From Nocardia terpenica (GTDB lineage: Bacteria > Actinomycetota > Actinomycetes > Mycobacteriales > Mycobacteriaceae): DNA of 64,000 nt. A model generated the notes under the pieces. That model saw only the letters and a list, made by a program, of their open reading frames with translations, had not been told where the DNA came from and ran no database searches. This document shows, one piece after another, positions 47,109-55,317 of this stretch; within the stretch, counting starts at the first letter, position 1, and each line of letters begins with the position of its first letter. Where the stretch lies: assembly GCF_013186535.1 (NCBI RefSeq), contig NZ_JABMCZ010000001.1, forward strand, positions 310,001-374,000, read 5' to 3'. The position numbers were made by a program, and so were the translations under genes.

Positions 47109-47771
47109 TCAGCCCCGGGGAGCAGTGCCGGGGTGGATGGGGCCGATGGTGAGGGAATGGATGTCCGGGCCCGCGCAGTGCTGGGTCTGCCACGGGAGGA
47201 ACAGCGACGCCGTCTGATCCGGCGGGTAGATGCGCAGGCCCGCGGCGGGCGAGAGCTTGCACTGGGCCGGGTCGTAGCCACCGATTCCATTGCTGTCGTG
47301 CAGCAGCGCGCTGGCCTGGTCGCCCGGTTGCAGGGTCACGGTCTGGACCGGGCCCTCCGCGCGGGTGGCCGGATTGCCGGACTGGTCGCCGGATTCGGTG
47401 ACGTAGGAGACCCCCGGGTAGCCGGTCAGGGCGCAGGCGATGCCGGAGGAGTTGGTGAAGACCACCGTCACGTACAACTGTCCCGCGCCCACGCCCTGCT
47501 GGCCCTTCGCGACCGAAAGCTGGCTGGTGGCACACTCTTCCGCCCACCTGGACTCCGTCGCCGGGGAGGTGGCCGGAGCGCCGCCGCCCGACCCGGACGC
47601 CGCCGCGCTAGCACTCGGCGCGGCCGACGTCCCCGCGCCCCCGGCGGTGGTGGCCCCGCCCGCACCACCTCCGCTACTACACGCCGTCAGGGCCAGCGTG
47701 GCCCCCACGAGAACGGCGGCCGGGCCTGCCGCCAGGCGAATCATCCGGTACCTCGGGCTGATCGGCATCAT
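47109..47771 (-). CDS. DUF4232-containing lipoprotein
   Basis: A 220-residue exported lipoprotein. A basic start, a hydrophobic helix and the lipobox LTAC (near residue 31) are followed by a low-complexity Gly/Ala/Ser spacer of about 40 residues. The DUF4232 beta-rich domain comes next (ECATSQLSVAKGQQGVGAGQ, VVFTNSSGIACALTGYPGVSYV). Its role is unknown, and it is probably displayed on the outer face of the membrane. ATG 47771 is preceded by GGGAG. Its 5' side borders a large repeat block. Confidence 0.82.
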   Translation of the reverse strand: MMPISPRYRMIRLAAGPAAVLVGATLALTACSSGGGAGGATTAGGAGTSAAPSASAAASGSGGGAPATSPATESRWAEECATSQLSVAKGQQGVGAGQLYVTVVFTNSSGIACALTGYPGVSYVTESGDQSGNPATRAEGPVQTVTLQPGDQASALLHDSNGIGGYDPAQCKLSPAAGLRIYPPDQTASLFLPWQTQHCAGPDIHSLTIGPIHPGTAPRG

Positions 47772-47837
47772 CGTGAACTCCCTATGTCTCTCGGATTATC
47801 GCCGGAATAGATTGTGCCGTTTCCACTTTCGCGGGTG

Positions 47838-48088
47838 GGTTCCCGGTCGAAGCATGCCGGGAACCCGGGGGAGGCATGCCGGGAACTCGGGGAGCGTGCC
47901 GGAACTTGGTGCCGGGACTAGGGGGAAGTGTGTCGGGAACTCGGGAGAAGTGTGCCGGAACTGGGGGAGTGTGCCGGGGCCTCAGGGAAAGTGTGCCGGG
48001 AACTGGGAGGAGGTGGGTCGGGAACCTGGGGCGCGCCGGGAACCGGCTGGGGGCATGCCGGGAACCGGGGGGCGTACCGGTTTCGTGA
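47838..48088 (+). repeat. Degenerate hairpin repeat copy 11 followed by many half-units
   Basis: A decayed forward copy (about 47839-47864, loop one base short, outer pairs GTT/AAC) heads about a dozen partial copies containing GTGCCGGGAAC- or GCATGCCGGGAAC-like cores. The spacing is irregular, about 15-25 bases, through 48088. This is the longest intergenic array in the window and looks older than the in-gene array because the units are diverged. Confidence 0.85.
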
Positions 48089-48095
48089 GCGGTGA

Positions 48096-48122
48096 GTTCC
48101 CGGCCAAAAGCACGCCGGGAAC
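48096..48122 (+). repeat. Hairpin repeat copy 12 (forward)
   Basis: A full 27-base forward copy with outer pairs GTT/AAC and loop CAAAAGCAC. A further half-unit (ACATGCCGGGATC) follows near 48130. Confidence 0.93.
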
Positions 48123-48206
48123 TGGAGGAGACATGCCGGGATCGTGGTCCTCCCGGCTTGTTCTCCGCGTGGTCCCCTCTCTCGGTTCCGACGTGGTCCT
48201 TCTCTT

Positions 48207-48233
48207 GTTCCCGGCGTGCTTTTGGCCGGGATC
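48207..48233 (-). repeat. Hairpin repeat copy 13 (inverted), overlapping a stop codon
   Basis: A 27-base inverted copy with outer bases GTT/ATC (partly unpaired). Its last two bases lie inside the stop codon (48232-48234) of the minus-strand oxidoreductase gene. It closes the 47838-48233 repeat block. Confidence 0.93.
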
Positions 48234-49299
48234 AGGGGATGAGGACGACGATGGTGAGGCTGTGGGAGTTGGCGGCGGTGGTGAGGGCGGTGGTGGGGGT
48301 GTCGAGGGAGACGGTGGTGATGTTCAAGGGGGAGAGATTCAGGACGCCGGTGCGGAGCATGGACCATAGGGTCAGGAGGGTGGTGTCGCGGCACATCCAG
48401 GAGCCGCGGAGGGTGAGGCGGCGGTGCATGAAGTCGCCGTAGGGGATTGGCAGGTTCTGGCGGACGCCGCCCACCAGGACCCAGGTGCCGTCGGGGCGGA
48501 GGGCGTCGTATCCGGCCATGGTCGGGTCGGGGGTCGGGACCGCGCCGAGGGCGTCGACTACCGCGTCGATCGGTCCGGCGGCGGCGATCGCCTGGCCGTC
48601 CACACCGCGATTTCCGGTGAGCGGCACCGGGATCACGCGCGGATCAAGGCCCGCGAGCGCGTCCAGCGATTCTCGATTGCGGCCGTACGCGACCACCGCC
48701 GCCGCCCCGCGCGCCAGCGCGACCAGCACCGCCGCCCCGCCGAGCTGACCCGTCGCACCGACCACGGCGACGATCTGCCCGGCGCGCACCCCGGCCCGCT
48801 CGACCGCCTCCGCCGCGACGCCCAGCCACGGCAGAAACGCCAGCCGCTCTACGGGATAGGCGTCCGCGCCCGGCAGCGCGACCAGCGTCCGCTCCGGCAG
48901 CACCGCCCGCTCGGCGAACATGCCGTCGCGCCACACCGCGCGCATGCGATCGGTGACCGGGGTGGCCCGGCCGTCGCCGCCGATCCCCGTCCAGCCCAGC
49001 AGCGCCTCCTCGGGATCGCTGGTCCGGCCCGACCGGAACAGGCCGGTCGCCACGACGATATCGCCCTGCCGCACGCCGAACACGTCGTCGGCGGTCGCGG
49101 TGACGCGCCCGATTCCGGTGGGGCCCAGCACGATCGGGGTCGGGAACCCGCCGCGTCCGCCCGCCACCAGCACATCGGTGTAGGCGGGAATCTGGACGGC
49201 CAGCACGTCCAGGGTGGCCCCGCCGCCGCGCAGCCGGGGCTCGGGCACCTCCGCGAGGCGCAGTCCACTGTCCGGCGTCATCATCTGCCATGCCTTCAT
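48232..49299 (-). CDS. MDR-family alcohol dehydrogenase/quinone oxidoreductase-like protein
   Basis: A 355-residue medium-chain dehydrogenase/reductase. The nucleotide-binding motif is IVAVVGATGQLGGAAVLVALARGA, and the GroES-like N-terminal half contains PIVLGPTGIGRV. The classic catalytic zinc cysteine is not evident, so it may be a zinc-free quinone-reductase type. ATG 49299 begins MKAWQMMTPD. The start faces a divergent regulator 69 bases away. The C-terminus ends inside a hairpin repeat. Its substrate is unknown. Confidence 0.83.
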   Translation of the reverse strand: MKAWQMMTPDSGLRLAEVPEPRLRGGGATLDVLAVQIPAYTDVLVAGGRGGFPTPIVLGPTGIGRVTATADDVFGVRQGDIVVATGLFRSGRTSDPEEALLGWTGIGGDGRATPVTDRMRAVWRDGMFAERAVLPERTLVALPGADAYPVERLAFLPWLGVAAEAVERAGVRAGQIVAVVGATGQLGGAAVLVALARGAAAVVAYGRNRESLDALAGLDPRVIPVPLTGNRGVDGQAIAAAGPIDAVVDALGAVPTPDPTMAGYDALRPDGTWVLVGGVRQNLPIPYGDFMHRRLTLRGSWMCRDTTLLTLWSMLRTGVLNLSPLNITTVSLDTPTTALTTAANSHSLTIVVLIP

Positions 49300-49368
49300 G
49301 ACCACTAGTTCACGCGCGGCCCGGCGTGGTATCCAGGGCCGCGTGATGGTGGAATCGGGAGTGACACG

Positions 49369-50169
49369 ATGACGAGCGAGCATCGAGCGGCGGCGCGCCG
49401 CGAACTCGGCAGCTTCCTGCGGGCACGCCGCGAGCGCACCACCCCGGAGGAGATGGGCCTGCCCGGCTCGCCCCGGCGGCGCACCCCCGGCCTGCGCCGC
49501 GAAGAACTCGCGGTGCTCGCGGGAGTCAGCACCACGTGGTACGCGTACCTGGAGCAGGGCCGGGACGTCCATCCGTCGGATCAGGTACTGGCGGCGATCG
49601 CGAATGCGTTGCGGCTCACCGGAGCTGAGCGCACCCACCTGCGCGCACTGGCGGACGGCACGGCCCGCGAGCCCCTACCCGCCGCACCGGCCCCCGCCGA
49701 GACGGTCGCCGCACCGGTCGCGGCGATCCCCGCCCTGGTCGCCCCCGCCCCCGCATACATCACCGGCGCCACCACCGACGTGCTGGTGTGTAACGACGCG
49801 GCCACCGAATACTTTCCGGGACTGTTCGTTTCGTCCGAGCACCCGAATCTCGCACGCTGGGTATTCCTCGACCCCGAATCCCGCCACGTGCTGGTCGACT
49901 GGGCGGAGGTAGCGCAATCGGTACTGGCGCGACTGCGAACCAATGCCGGGCGACACCCGGGCGACGAGCGCTTCACCCGCCTCGCCGCCGAACTCCGCGC
50001 GGGCAGCCCCGAAGCGAACGCCTGGTGGTCGCGATACGACATCGCGTCAAATCGCTCCGGCGCCAAACAAATTCGCCATCCCACCCACGGCCTCCTCACC
50101 CTCATCCACGCCGCCTTCACCGTCGCAGATGCCCCGGAACAGGTCCTGGTCGTGTATTCGCTGCCGTGA
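49369..50169 (+). CDS. Helix-turn-helix regulator with MmyB-like ligand domain
   Basis: A 266-residue XRE-type regulator. Residues 1-85 carry the extended RRRTPGLRREELAVLAGVSTTWYAYLEQGRD helix-turn-helix typical of the MmyB family. The C-terminal domain (WVFLDPESRHVLVDWAEVAQSVLARLRTNAGRHPGDE in pieces) is the MmyB-like ligand-binding fold. It is divergent from the MDR dehydrogenase, which it probably controls, as is common for this pairing. Confidence 0.87.
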   Translation: MTSEHRAAARRELGSFLRARRERTTPEEMGLPGSPRRRTPGLRREELAVLAGVSTTWYAYLEQGRDVHPSDQVLAAIANALRLTGAERTHLRALADGTAREPLPAAPAPAETVAAPVAAIPALVAPAPAYITGATTDVLVCNDAATEYFPGLFVSSEHPNLARWVFLDPESRHVLVDWAEVAQSVLARLRTNAGRHPGDERFTRLAAELRAGSPEANAWWSRYDIASNRSGAKQIRHPTHGLLTLIHAAFTVADAPEQVLVVYSLP

Positions 50170-50550
50170 GTGACCTGTCAGGACAGGTAGCCGCGCCGAC
50201 GACATATCTCCCGAAGGATACTTTCGGTGCCGCATTCGTGGCCCTGGTGAAGCTGGTAATTGAACAGCAACGGGGGAATTTCTTTCGGGCGCAGCTGGTT
50301 CAGATCCACCTTGTATGGGCAGGGACAGGCGCCGCGTGCGCCGTTTTCATATTTCATATGCGTCTCGCATACCAATGGTAGTGGGATATTGGCCCCATAG
50401 GTCTACTCCGGTCCGAGAACGGTCGGAAGCTCTGACGCGGAAGATCCGCGTCAGAGGTGCCATACTTAAATTTCGGAACGCCCCGAAACAGGGGCTTCCG
50501 CAACGGAACATTCCGCAAAGGCGTACACCAAAAATAGTGAGGCTAACGAA
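50170..50550. promoter_or_regulatory. Palindrome-rich intergenic region upstream of the DUF5753 regulator
   Basis: These 381 bases are poorer in GC than the genes and hold no convincing coding sequence. They contain an 11-bp perfect hairpin at 50431-50455, and TTTCGG/CCGAAA (50471-50488) and TTCCG/CGGAA/TTCCG half-sites (50496-50515) just upstream of ATG 50551. This suggests an autoregulated promoter. Confidence 0.5.
50431..50455. promoter_or_regulatory. Perfect 11-bp hairpin (operator or terminator)
   Basis: TCTGACGCGGA and its exact reverse complement TCCGCGTCAGA are separated by three bases. There is no T-run after it on either strand, so an operator, or a terminator without a U-tract, are both possible. 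Confidence 0.55.
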
Positions 50551-51447
50551 ATGGCCACTGGATCTACCCTCGCACGTAGAGCGCTCGGTCGGCAGTTGCA
50601 CAAGCTTCGTGAACGCGCAAAGGTCAAGCAGGCCGAGGCGGCAAGACTGATCGGCGTGTCCCCTCAGACCATCGGCCGCCTGGAGGACGGCGAGACCACC
50701 CGCCCGAACGATGTATTTTTGAATATTCTTTGTGATGCCTACCGGGTCACCAACAAGGAACGCAAAATGGTGCTCGGGCTGTCTCGTGATGTTCGGAAAG
50801 CGGCAAAACAGGGCGGTGGGTGGTGGCGAGGCTTTGCGGACGAGTTTCCGGCGGACTTCGATCATTATCTCGCACTAGAGGATGCCGCGAATAGATTGAC
50901 CGTATGGAGAACTACCATCCTTCCGGGATTGCTCCAGATCCCGGAGTACCGGCGGGCCATCGCATGGTCCGAGATTCCGCAGCTCTCGGCCGAGACGATC
51001 GATCAGCGAGTCGAACTCGTGGTCAGGCGACAAGCGAAGCTCGAGGATCCAGAGTTTCATTTGGACGCCCTCCTTTGGGAAGCCGTGCTTCGGGACCGGG
51101 TGGGCGGCGCCGCCGTGATGGCTGAGCAAGCCCGCCACCTTGCGAAACTGTCTGAGAGACAGAATGTTTCGATTCGCATCGTGCCATTCGACGCCCGTCA
51201 ACGCCTCGGGGTCATGGTGGGCGCGTGCAGTCTTCTGGAGTTCCCGCCACTGCCGCAGTCCAAGGCTGCGGTGTCGCCCATCGTGTACGTCGAAGAGTAC
51301 GTAGGGGACCTCTACTTCGAGCGTGAAGAGGAGGAGGTGCGGCCCTATCGAGACGCCTTGCGGGAGATCTCCCGTGTAGCGTTGGGTACTGCGGAGTCCA
51401 GGCAAAAAATCCTGGAGATAGCGGAGGAGCATCAGCGTGAATGTTGA
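50551..51447 (+). CDS. XRE-family regulator with DUF5753 domain
   Basis: A 298-residue regulator. An N-terminal helix-turn-helix (about 10-75, VKQAEAARLIGVSPQTIGRLEDGETT) precedes the DUF5753 domain, recognised by FEA-like WRTTILPGLLQIPEYRRAI and ERQNVSIRIVPFDARQR. This is the standard actinomycete partner of DUF397 proteins, which it likely regulates or binds. It overlaps the DUF397 gene by 11 bases. The region is visibly lower in GC and has less biased codons than its neighbours. Confidence 0.9.
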   Translation: MATGSTLARRALGRQLHKLRERAKVKQAEAARLIGVSPQTIGRLEDGETTRPNDVFLNILCDAYRVTNKERKMVLGLSRDVRKAAKQGGGWWRGFADEFPADFDHYLALEDAANRLTVWRTTILPGLLQIPEYRRAIAWSEIPQLSAETIDQRVELVVRRQAKLEDPEFHLDALLWEAVLRDRVGGAAVMAEQARHLAKLSERQNVSIRIVPFDARQRLGVMVGACSLLEFPPLPQSKAAVSPIVYVEEYVGDLYFEREEEEVRPYRDALREISRVALGTAESRQKILEIAEEHQREC

Positions 51448-51643
51448 CCTGACCGATGCGAAGTGGTTCAAGTCCAGCCGCAGCTCAGGCAAGGATGCGT
51501 GCGTGGAGGTGGCGCACTTGGGTGGGGGTCTGGTTGGTATGCGCGACTCGAAGGACCCCGCCGGACCGGCGCTGGTCTTCACTCCTGCCGAGTGGGATGC
51601 CTTCACCTCGGGCGTGAAAGATGGTGAGTTCGACCGCGTCTGA
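51437..51643 (+). CDS. DUF397 protein
   Basis: A 68-residue DUF397 protein: DAKWFKSSRSSGKDACVEVAHL, then VGMRDSKDPAGPALVFTPAEWDAFTSGVKDGEFD. DUF397 proteins are paired with XRE/DUF5753 regulators across Streptomyces and Nocardia and act in developmental or toxin-antitoxin-like circuits. GTG 51437 overlaps the regulator by 11 bases. Confidence 0.92.
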   Translation: MNVDLTDAKWFKSSRSSGKDACVEVAHLGGGLVGMRDSKDPAGPALVFTPAEWDAFTSGVKDGEFDRV

Positions 51644-51778
51644 GCTCGGGTACGTCGACAGCCCTGCCGGAAGTCCGGTGGGGCTTTGTCGTTTCGGGCG
51701 GCGCGACACCCATCCCGGAGCGCTGTGATCACGAATGTACAGAGATACCTTCACATACCGACGAAGAGGGGAAGCTCT

Positions 51779-52159
51779 GTGAGGATGCTGCTCGGCGCGT
51801 TCGCGTTGTCCACCGGTGCCGCGCTGGTGTGCATGCCGATCGCCAGTGCCAGGCCCGATGCGGGCGAAGCCAATGTCGCGGTGCTCAAGGTCAATCACGC
51901 CAACGGCGAGGTCACTGCCGCGTATGAATGCAGCGGCATAGAAAACCCGAAGATCGAAGTGACGTTGACGCACAAGGCGAACGGCAAAACCGGTAAGGGC
52001 GAGACCAACAAGCTGACATGCGACGGGAAACCACACTTCGCCGTCTTCGCGACCAACTTGGGGCCGGGAAAACACGGTGACAAGTACGACGCCGACATCA
52101 GTCTCGGCGAGACGGATGTGAGGATCCAAGGCCAGGAGGACGCGAACGTGGGCGGGTAG
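51779..52159 (+). CDS. Small secreted protein of unknown function
   Basis: A 126-residue protein with a signal peptide (RMLLGAFALSTGAALVCMPIASA) and a mature part of about 100 residues, with two cysteines (YECSG and LTCDG) that could form a disulfide. Polar Lys/Gly-rich segments lie in between. I do not recognise the family. GTG 51779 follows GAGGGGAAG. It stands alone. Confidence 0.65.
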   Translation: MRMLLGAFALSTGAALVCMPIASARPDAGEANVAVLKVNHANGEVTAAYECSGIENPKIEVTLTHKANGKTGKGETNKLTCDGKPHFAVFATNLGPGKHGDKYDADISLGETDVRIQGQEDANVGG

Positions 52160-52167
52160 GTACTGGA

Positions 52168-52752
52168 TCAGCGCGACGCCATCCAGCCGCGGAATTGGGC
52201 CGCGTCGAATACCCGGCCCTTCGGCATCGGAACGGTTCCGGGGGTGAGCACCGTGATTTCGGACCGCGTCCAGGCGAACCAGGTGTGTGTCGGATAGTCC
52301 AGTAGCAATCGGGAATTCGCGGGGAGCGGTTGGGTCGTTTCCTCCGTACCGGTCGCCACGGCGCGCGGCGGGTAGGACGGCGTCGGGACCAATTGCACGG
52401 TGTCGGTTTCGGGGCGGTCCGAAATACGTACCGGGACGGCGATATACGAGGCGACTCCGGCGCGGTCCAGCGGGGCGGCCGGGTCGGCGACGAAACCCGG
52501 GTTGGTCGCGTAGACCGTGACCGGGGTGCCGGACCGCCGGATCGCGGTGTTTCCGGCGGCGGCGCGGGCCGGATCCTGGGAGCGGAGAAACGATTCCGCG
52601 AGCCGCCGCACGCTGGGCGAATCCAGGGTGCGGTCGATGGCGGGGAGATCCGGTGCGGACACCCACGCGGGGGCGGGGGCGGGCTTGGGGTGGGTGCATC
52701 CCGGCAGGATCAGGGCGGCCGCGCCCACGCAGAGGGCGGCGCGCAGTCTCAT
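52168..52752 (-). CDS. Lipoprotein of unknown function
   Basis: A 194-residue lipoprotein: a basic start, a hydrophobic helix and lipobox LPGC near residue 19, then a proline-rich spacer. The mature domain has an FLRSQDPARAAAGNTAIRRSGTPVTVYATNPGFV segment and ends TRSEITVLTPGTVPMPKGRVFDA. I do not recognise it. ATG 52752 overlaps the upstream protease stop as ATGA, so the two are co-translated and may work together at the cell surface. Confidence 0.72.
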   Translation of the reverse strand: MRLRAALCVGAAALILPGCTHPKPAPAPAWVSAPDLPAIDRTLDSPSVRRLAESFLRSQDPARAAAGNTAIRRSGTPVTVYATNPGFVADPAAPLDRAGVASYIAVPVRISDRPETDTVQLVPTPSYPPRAVATGTEETTQPLPANSRLLLDYPTHTWFAWTRSEITVLTPGTVPMPKGRVFDAAQFRGWMASR

Positions 52753-53402
52753 CGCGGGGCGATGCCGTAATCCTCGCCGAACCATATCCAGTCGGGATTC
52801 TGCGTGTACGAACCGATGGTCTGGGTGACGCTGCGCCGCGAGGTCGGCCAGGGGTCACCGTAGGTGATGGTGTCGGCGGCCACGTCGTATCCGTAGATCA
52901 CCTGCGCGTGGCCGCCGCCCGCCGTCCAGGCGATTCCGGCGATCACGGGGCGGTTCGCCGAGACCTCGTCGACCACCTTCGTCATCGAGAACGGCGCTCC
53001 CACAGCCGCATCGAAGCCGATCTGGTGGAAGGCCGCTGCGACCTGCTCCAGCGACGCCTGCTGATTCGGGCACGCGCCCGCGGAATCGGCACCGTGCACA
53101 AGTTTGCAGTAGTCGTTCTGGGTGATGGGCCTGCTCAGGTAGGTGGCGATCGAGGAGCCGTCGGCCGCCCAGCACCACTGATCGTGCGTCTGGGTCTGTT
53201 GCAGGTACGGGAGGGTCTGCGCGCCGAACGCGCCCGAGCGGGGCTCGGGGACCCGGGGCAGATCCAGGGTGACCGTCAGGCCGTGTGATCGCCCGGCCGG
53301 GGCCGGATCGGTGGCCGCGGGATCGGCGGCCGCGGTGCCGCCGCACGCGAGAACAGCCGAAACGGCGGTGAGCAGGCCGATAAGTTTCCATTTCAACCCC
53401 AC
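52749..53402 (-). CDS. Secreted C39-like/papain-like cysteine peptidase
   Basis: A 217-residue secreted protein. After a signal peptide (residues 1-26), the catalytic region shows Cys77 in HDQWCWAADGSSIATYLS and a histidine in GGGHAQVIYGYD, followed by TYGDPWP with a possible Asp. This is the pattern of C39-type and papain-like peptidases found alone in actinomycetes. A possible disulfide joins YCKLVHG and ACPNQQ. It is the first gene of a two-gene minus-strand unit and divergent from another papain-like gene at 53707. Confidence 0.78.
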   Translation of the reverse strand: MGLKWKLIGLLTAVSAVLACGGTAAADPAATDPAPAGRSHGLTVTLDLPRVPEPRSGAFGAQTLPYLQQTQTHDQWCWAADGSSIATYLSRPITQNDYCKLVHGADSAGACPNQQASLEQVAAAFHQIGFDAAVGAPFSMTKVVDEVSANRPVIAGIAWTAGGGHAQVIYGYDVAADTITYGDPWPTSRRSVTQTIGSYTQNPDWIWFGEDYGIAPR

Positions 53403-53706
53403 GGCGGTCCGTCCTTCCGGAACAATTGTGCTCGGAAGATACCCAACCGTCCGGGTCCGCGCAACGGCAGCTGCCAGATTGTGCAGTTTTACAGGTCCGA
53501 CATCGTTCTCAACCCGGAGTTAACGATCTTGCAGAAATTATTTGTTGCCAGGTCGGCGATCGTGTGGAAAACTCCTCGTCCAGTTCGATGATGCTTCCAT
53601 CCTGAAGCGATAAGTCGCGCATGTGCCCGACCGAGTCGAACCCTTTCGAAGATTCACCCATTCGCGTGGGGTGGATGCCTCATGCGAAATTCCAGCAGGA
53701 GGAACC
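53403..53706. promoter_or_regulatory. Divergent promoter region between two secreted cysteine proteases
   Basis: These 304 bases are lower in GC than the neighbouring genes, especially 53475-53560, and hold no convincing gene. They must carry the promoters of both divergent protease genes. I see no clear operator. Confidence 0.4.
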
Positions 53707-54561
53707 TTGCGCTACTCGAGTTTGTCCGCTGCCGTGGTATTCGCGATGGGGGTCGGCATCGCGACGGCCGGGGTGGCCGCGGGCGCCCCGGCCCCGGAGT
53801 TGAAGCACCACGCGCTGGGGCTCGACACCGCGGCCGCCAAGGACAGCCGCAGCCGCGACACCAGCGTCGGCCTGACGCTGCCGGTGCAGGTCGGCGCCGT
53901 CGGCGCGCCGCCCGCGTCCTATTCGTTGCAGCAGTACGCGCTGCCCGCGGGCGATCAGGGGCCGGTCGGGTCGTGTGTCGCCTGGGCGACGGGCTACAGC
54001 GGCTACGGCGTGCTGCTGAACGAGCAGAATATTTCCGGCGGGCCGATGGCCCCGATGTTCATCTATTCCCAGATCGCGAAGGGCAACGATACCGGCACCT
54101 ATGCGGGCGTCGCGCTGCCGATGGAACAGCAGCAGGGCATCGATACCAAGTCCGACTACTGGCAGGGCGATTTCGACTACACCACCCAGCCCGATGCCAA
54201 GGAGCGCGCCAATGCCGCGCACTACAAACTCTCCGGCGCCAAGGACCTCACCAAGGGCGATATTGTGACGAATATCAAGCAGGCCATCGCCTCCGGTCTG
54301 CCCGTGCCCATCGGATTCGATGTCCGGGAGAGTTTCGAGAATTTGAACGGCAGCAATTACAATTACGATCCGTCGCCGAACGAGCGTATTCTCGGCGGTC
54401 ACGAGGTCACCATCGTGGCCTATGACGCCAAGGGTGTCACCATTCAGAATTCGTGGGGTCCGGATTGGGGGAACAAGGGCTTCTTCACCGCGCCCTGGTC
54501 CTTCGTCACGGGTGGCGATGTGGACGAAATCCACTCGATGGGCAGGCTGATTCCCGCCTAG
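53707..54561 (+). CDS. Secreted papain-family (C1) cysteine protease
   Basis: A 284-residue secreted protease. TTG 53707 is chosen because CAGGAGGA lies a few bases upstream and the protein then begins directly with a signal peptide ending near AAGAPAP. The C1 catalytic triad is complete: Cys90 in GDQGPVGSCVAWATGYSGYG, His232 in GGHEVTIVAYD and Asn248 in TIQNSWGPDWGNKGFF. Papain-like C1 enzymes of this size are uncommon in actinomycetes. It would act outside the cell on proteins or peptides. Confidence 0.85.
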   Translation: MRYSSLSAAVVFAMGVGIATAGVAAGAPAPELKHHALGLDTAAAKDSRSRDTSVGLTLPVQVGAVGAPPASYSLQQYALPAGDQGPVGSCVAWATGYSGYGVLLNEQNISGGPMAPMFIYSQIAKGNDTGTYAGVALPMEQQQGIDTKSDYWQGDFDYTTQPDAKERANAAHYKLSGAKDLTKGDIVTNIKQAIASGLPVPIGFDVRESFENLNGSNYNYDPSPNERILGGHEVTIVAYDAKGVTIQNSWGPDWGNKGFFTAPWSFVTGGDVDEIHSMGRLIPA

Positions 54562-55121
54562 CCCGGGTCGCCCGGCGCGAGGTACCGCCGGACGTGCGGG
54601 ATCGCGTCCACGGGATGGCTCGCGTCGAGCGGTCGCATGATCTCGCGGTACCGCCAGGCCGGGTCGGCGCGGTCCAGCGCGCCGACCACCAGGCCGGTGT
54701 GCGGGCCGCGGGGCAGGTCGTAGCGGGCGATCCGGGCCTCGGAGGCGGCGTCGACCAACTGGCAGAAGCCGTTGTCGACCTGCTCGAAAGTCTGTCCGGT
54801 GTAACAGGTTACGAGCGGGATGACGGTGGTGACGGCGGGGGACAGGCGGGTCAGGTCGACGGTGACGACCTCGTCCGCGCCGGGGCCCTCGCCGGTCACA
54901 TTGTCGCCCAGCAGGCGGACCGCGCCGTCGGTGGAGGTGAGCTGCTCGTGATAGACGACGTCGGTTAGGCGGTCGTCGGCGAACAGCAGTACGGCGAGAT
55001 TGAGATCGACTGCGACGCGGAGGGATCCGTACCAGCGGCGACGATTCAGGGGGTCCCAGCCTAGGCCGATGAGGAGGTACTCGAGCGGCAGGCCGTCCTC
55101 GCCGAGCAGGGGGATCGTCAC
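54558..55121 (-). CDS. TerD-family (tellurium resistance-like) protein
   Basis: A 187-residue TerD-type protein. LIGLGWDPLNRRRWYGSLRVAVDLNLAVLLFAD matches the calcium-binding TerD start, and GEGPGADEVVTVDLTRLSPAVTTVIPLVTCY matches its second repeat. TerD proteins are linked to stress, phage and tellurite responses. The stop codon overlaps that of the protease by four bases in a convergent arrangement. Upstream of the start is a hairpin repeat block. Confidence 0.83.
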   Translation of the reverse strand: MTIPLLGEDGLPLEYLLIGLGWDPLNRRRWYGSLRVAVDLNLAVLLFADDRLTDVVYHEQLTSTDGAVRLLGDNVTGEGPGADEVVTVDLTRLSPAVTTVIPLVTCYTGQTFEQVDNGFCQLVDAASEARIARYDLPRGPHTGLVVGALDRADPAWRYREIMRPLDASHPVDAIPHVRRYLAPGDPG

Positions 55122-55176
55122 CGGTCGTTCCCCTTTCGCGGATCGTTGATTGTTGCTGCTTCCACTCTAGTTGGGG

Positions 55177-55300
55177 GTTCCCGGCCAAAAGCATGCCGGG
55201 AACATGGTGGGGCGCATGCCGGGAACATGGTGGGGCATGCCGGGAAGATGGTGGGGCATGCCGGGAAGATGGTGGGGGCGTGTCGGGAACATGGTGGGGA
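55177..55300 (+). repeat. Hairpin repeat copy 14 plus tandem half-units
   Basis: A full forward copy at 55177-55203 (outer pairs GTT/AAC) heads four partial units of about 23-24 bases, each with GCATGCCGGGAA or GCGTGTCGGGAA followed by ATGGTGGGG. The units are well conserved, so this array is young. It fills the gap between TerD and the aquaporin gene. Confidence 0.94.
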
Positions 55301-55317
55301 GGGTGGCGTGGGTCGCG

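Noticed and set aside
49300..49638. N-terminal extension of the MDR dehydrogenase
   Set aside because: It would overlap the divergent MmyB-like regulator and is Arg-rich without domain similarity; ATG 49299 fits the family start.
50178..50375. Short minus-strand gene of 65 codons between the two helix-turn-helix regulators
   Set aside because: There is no convincing ribosome site or family likeness, and it lies in a palindrome-rich regulatory region.
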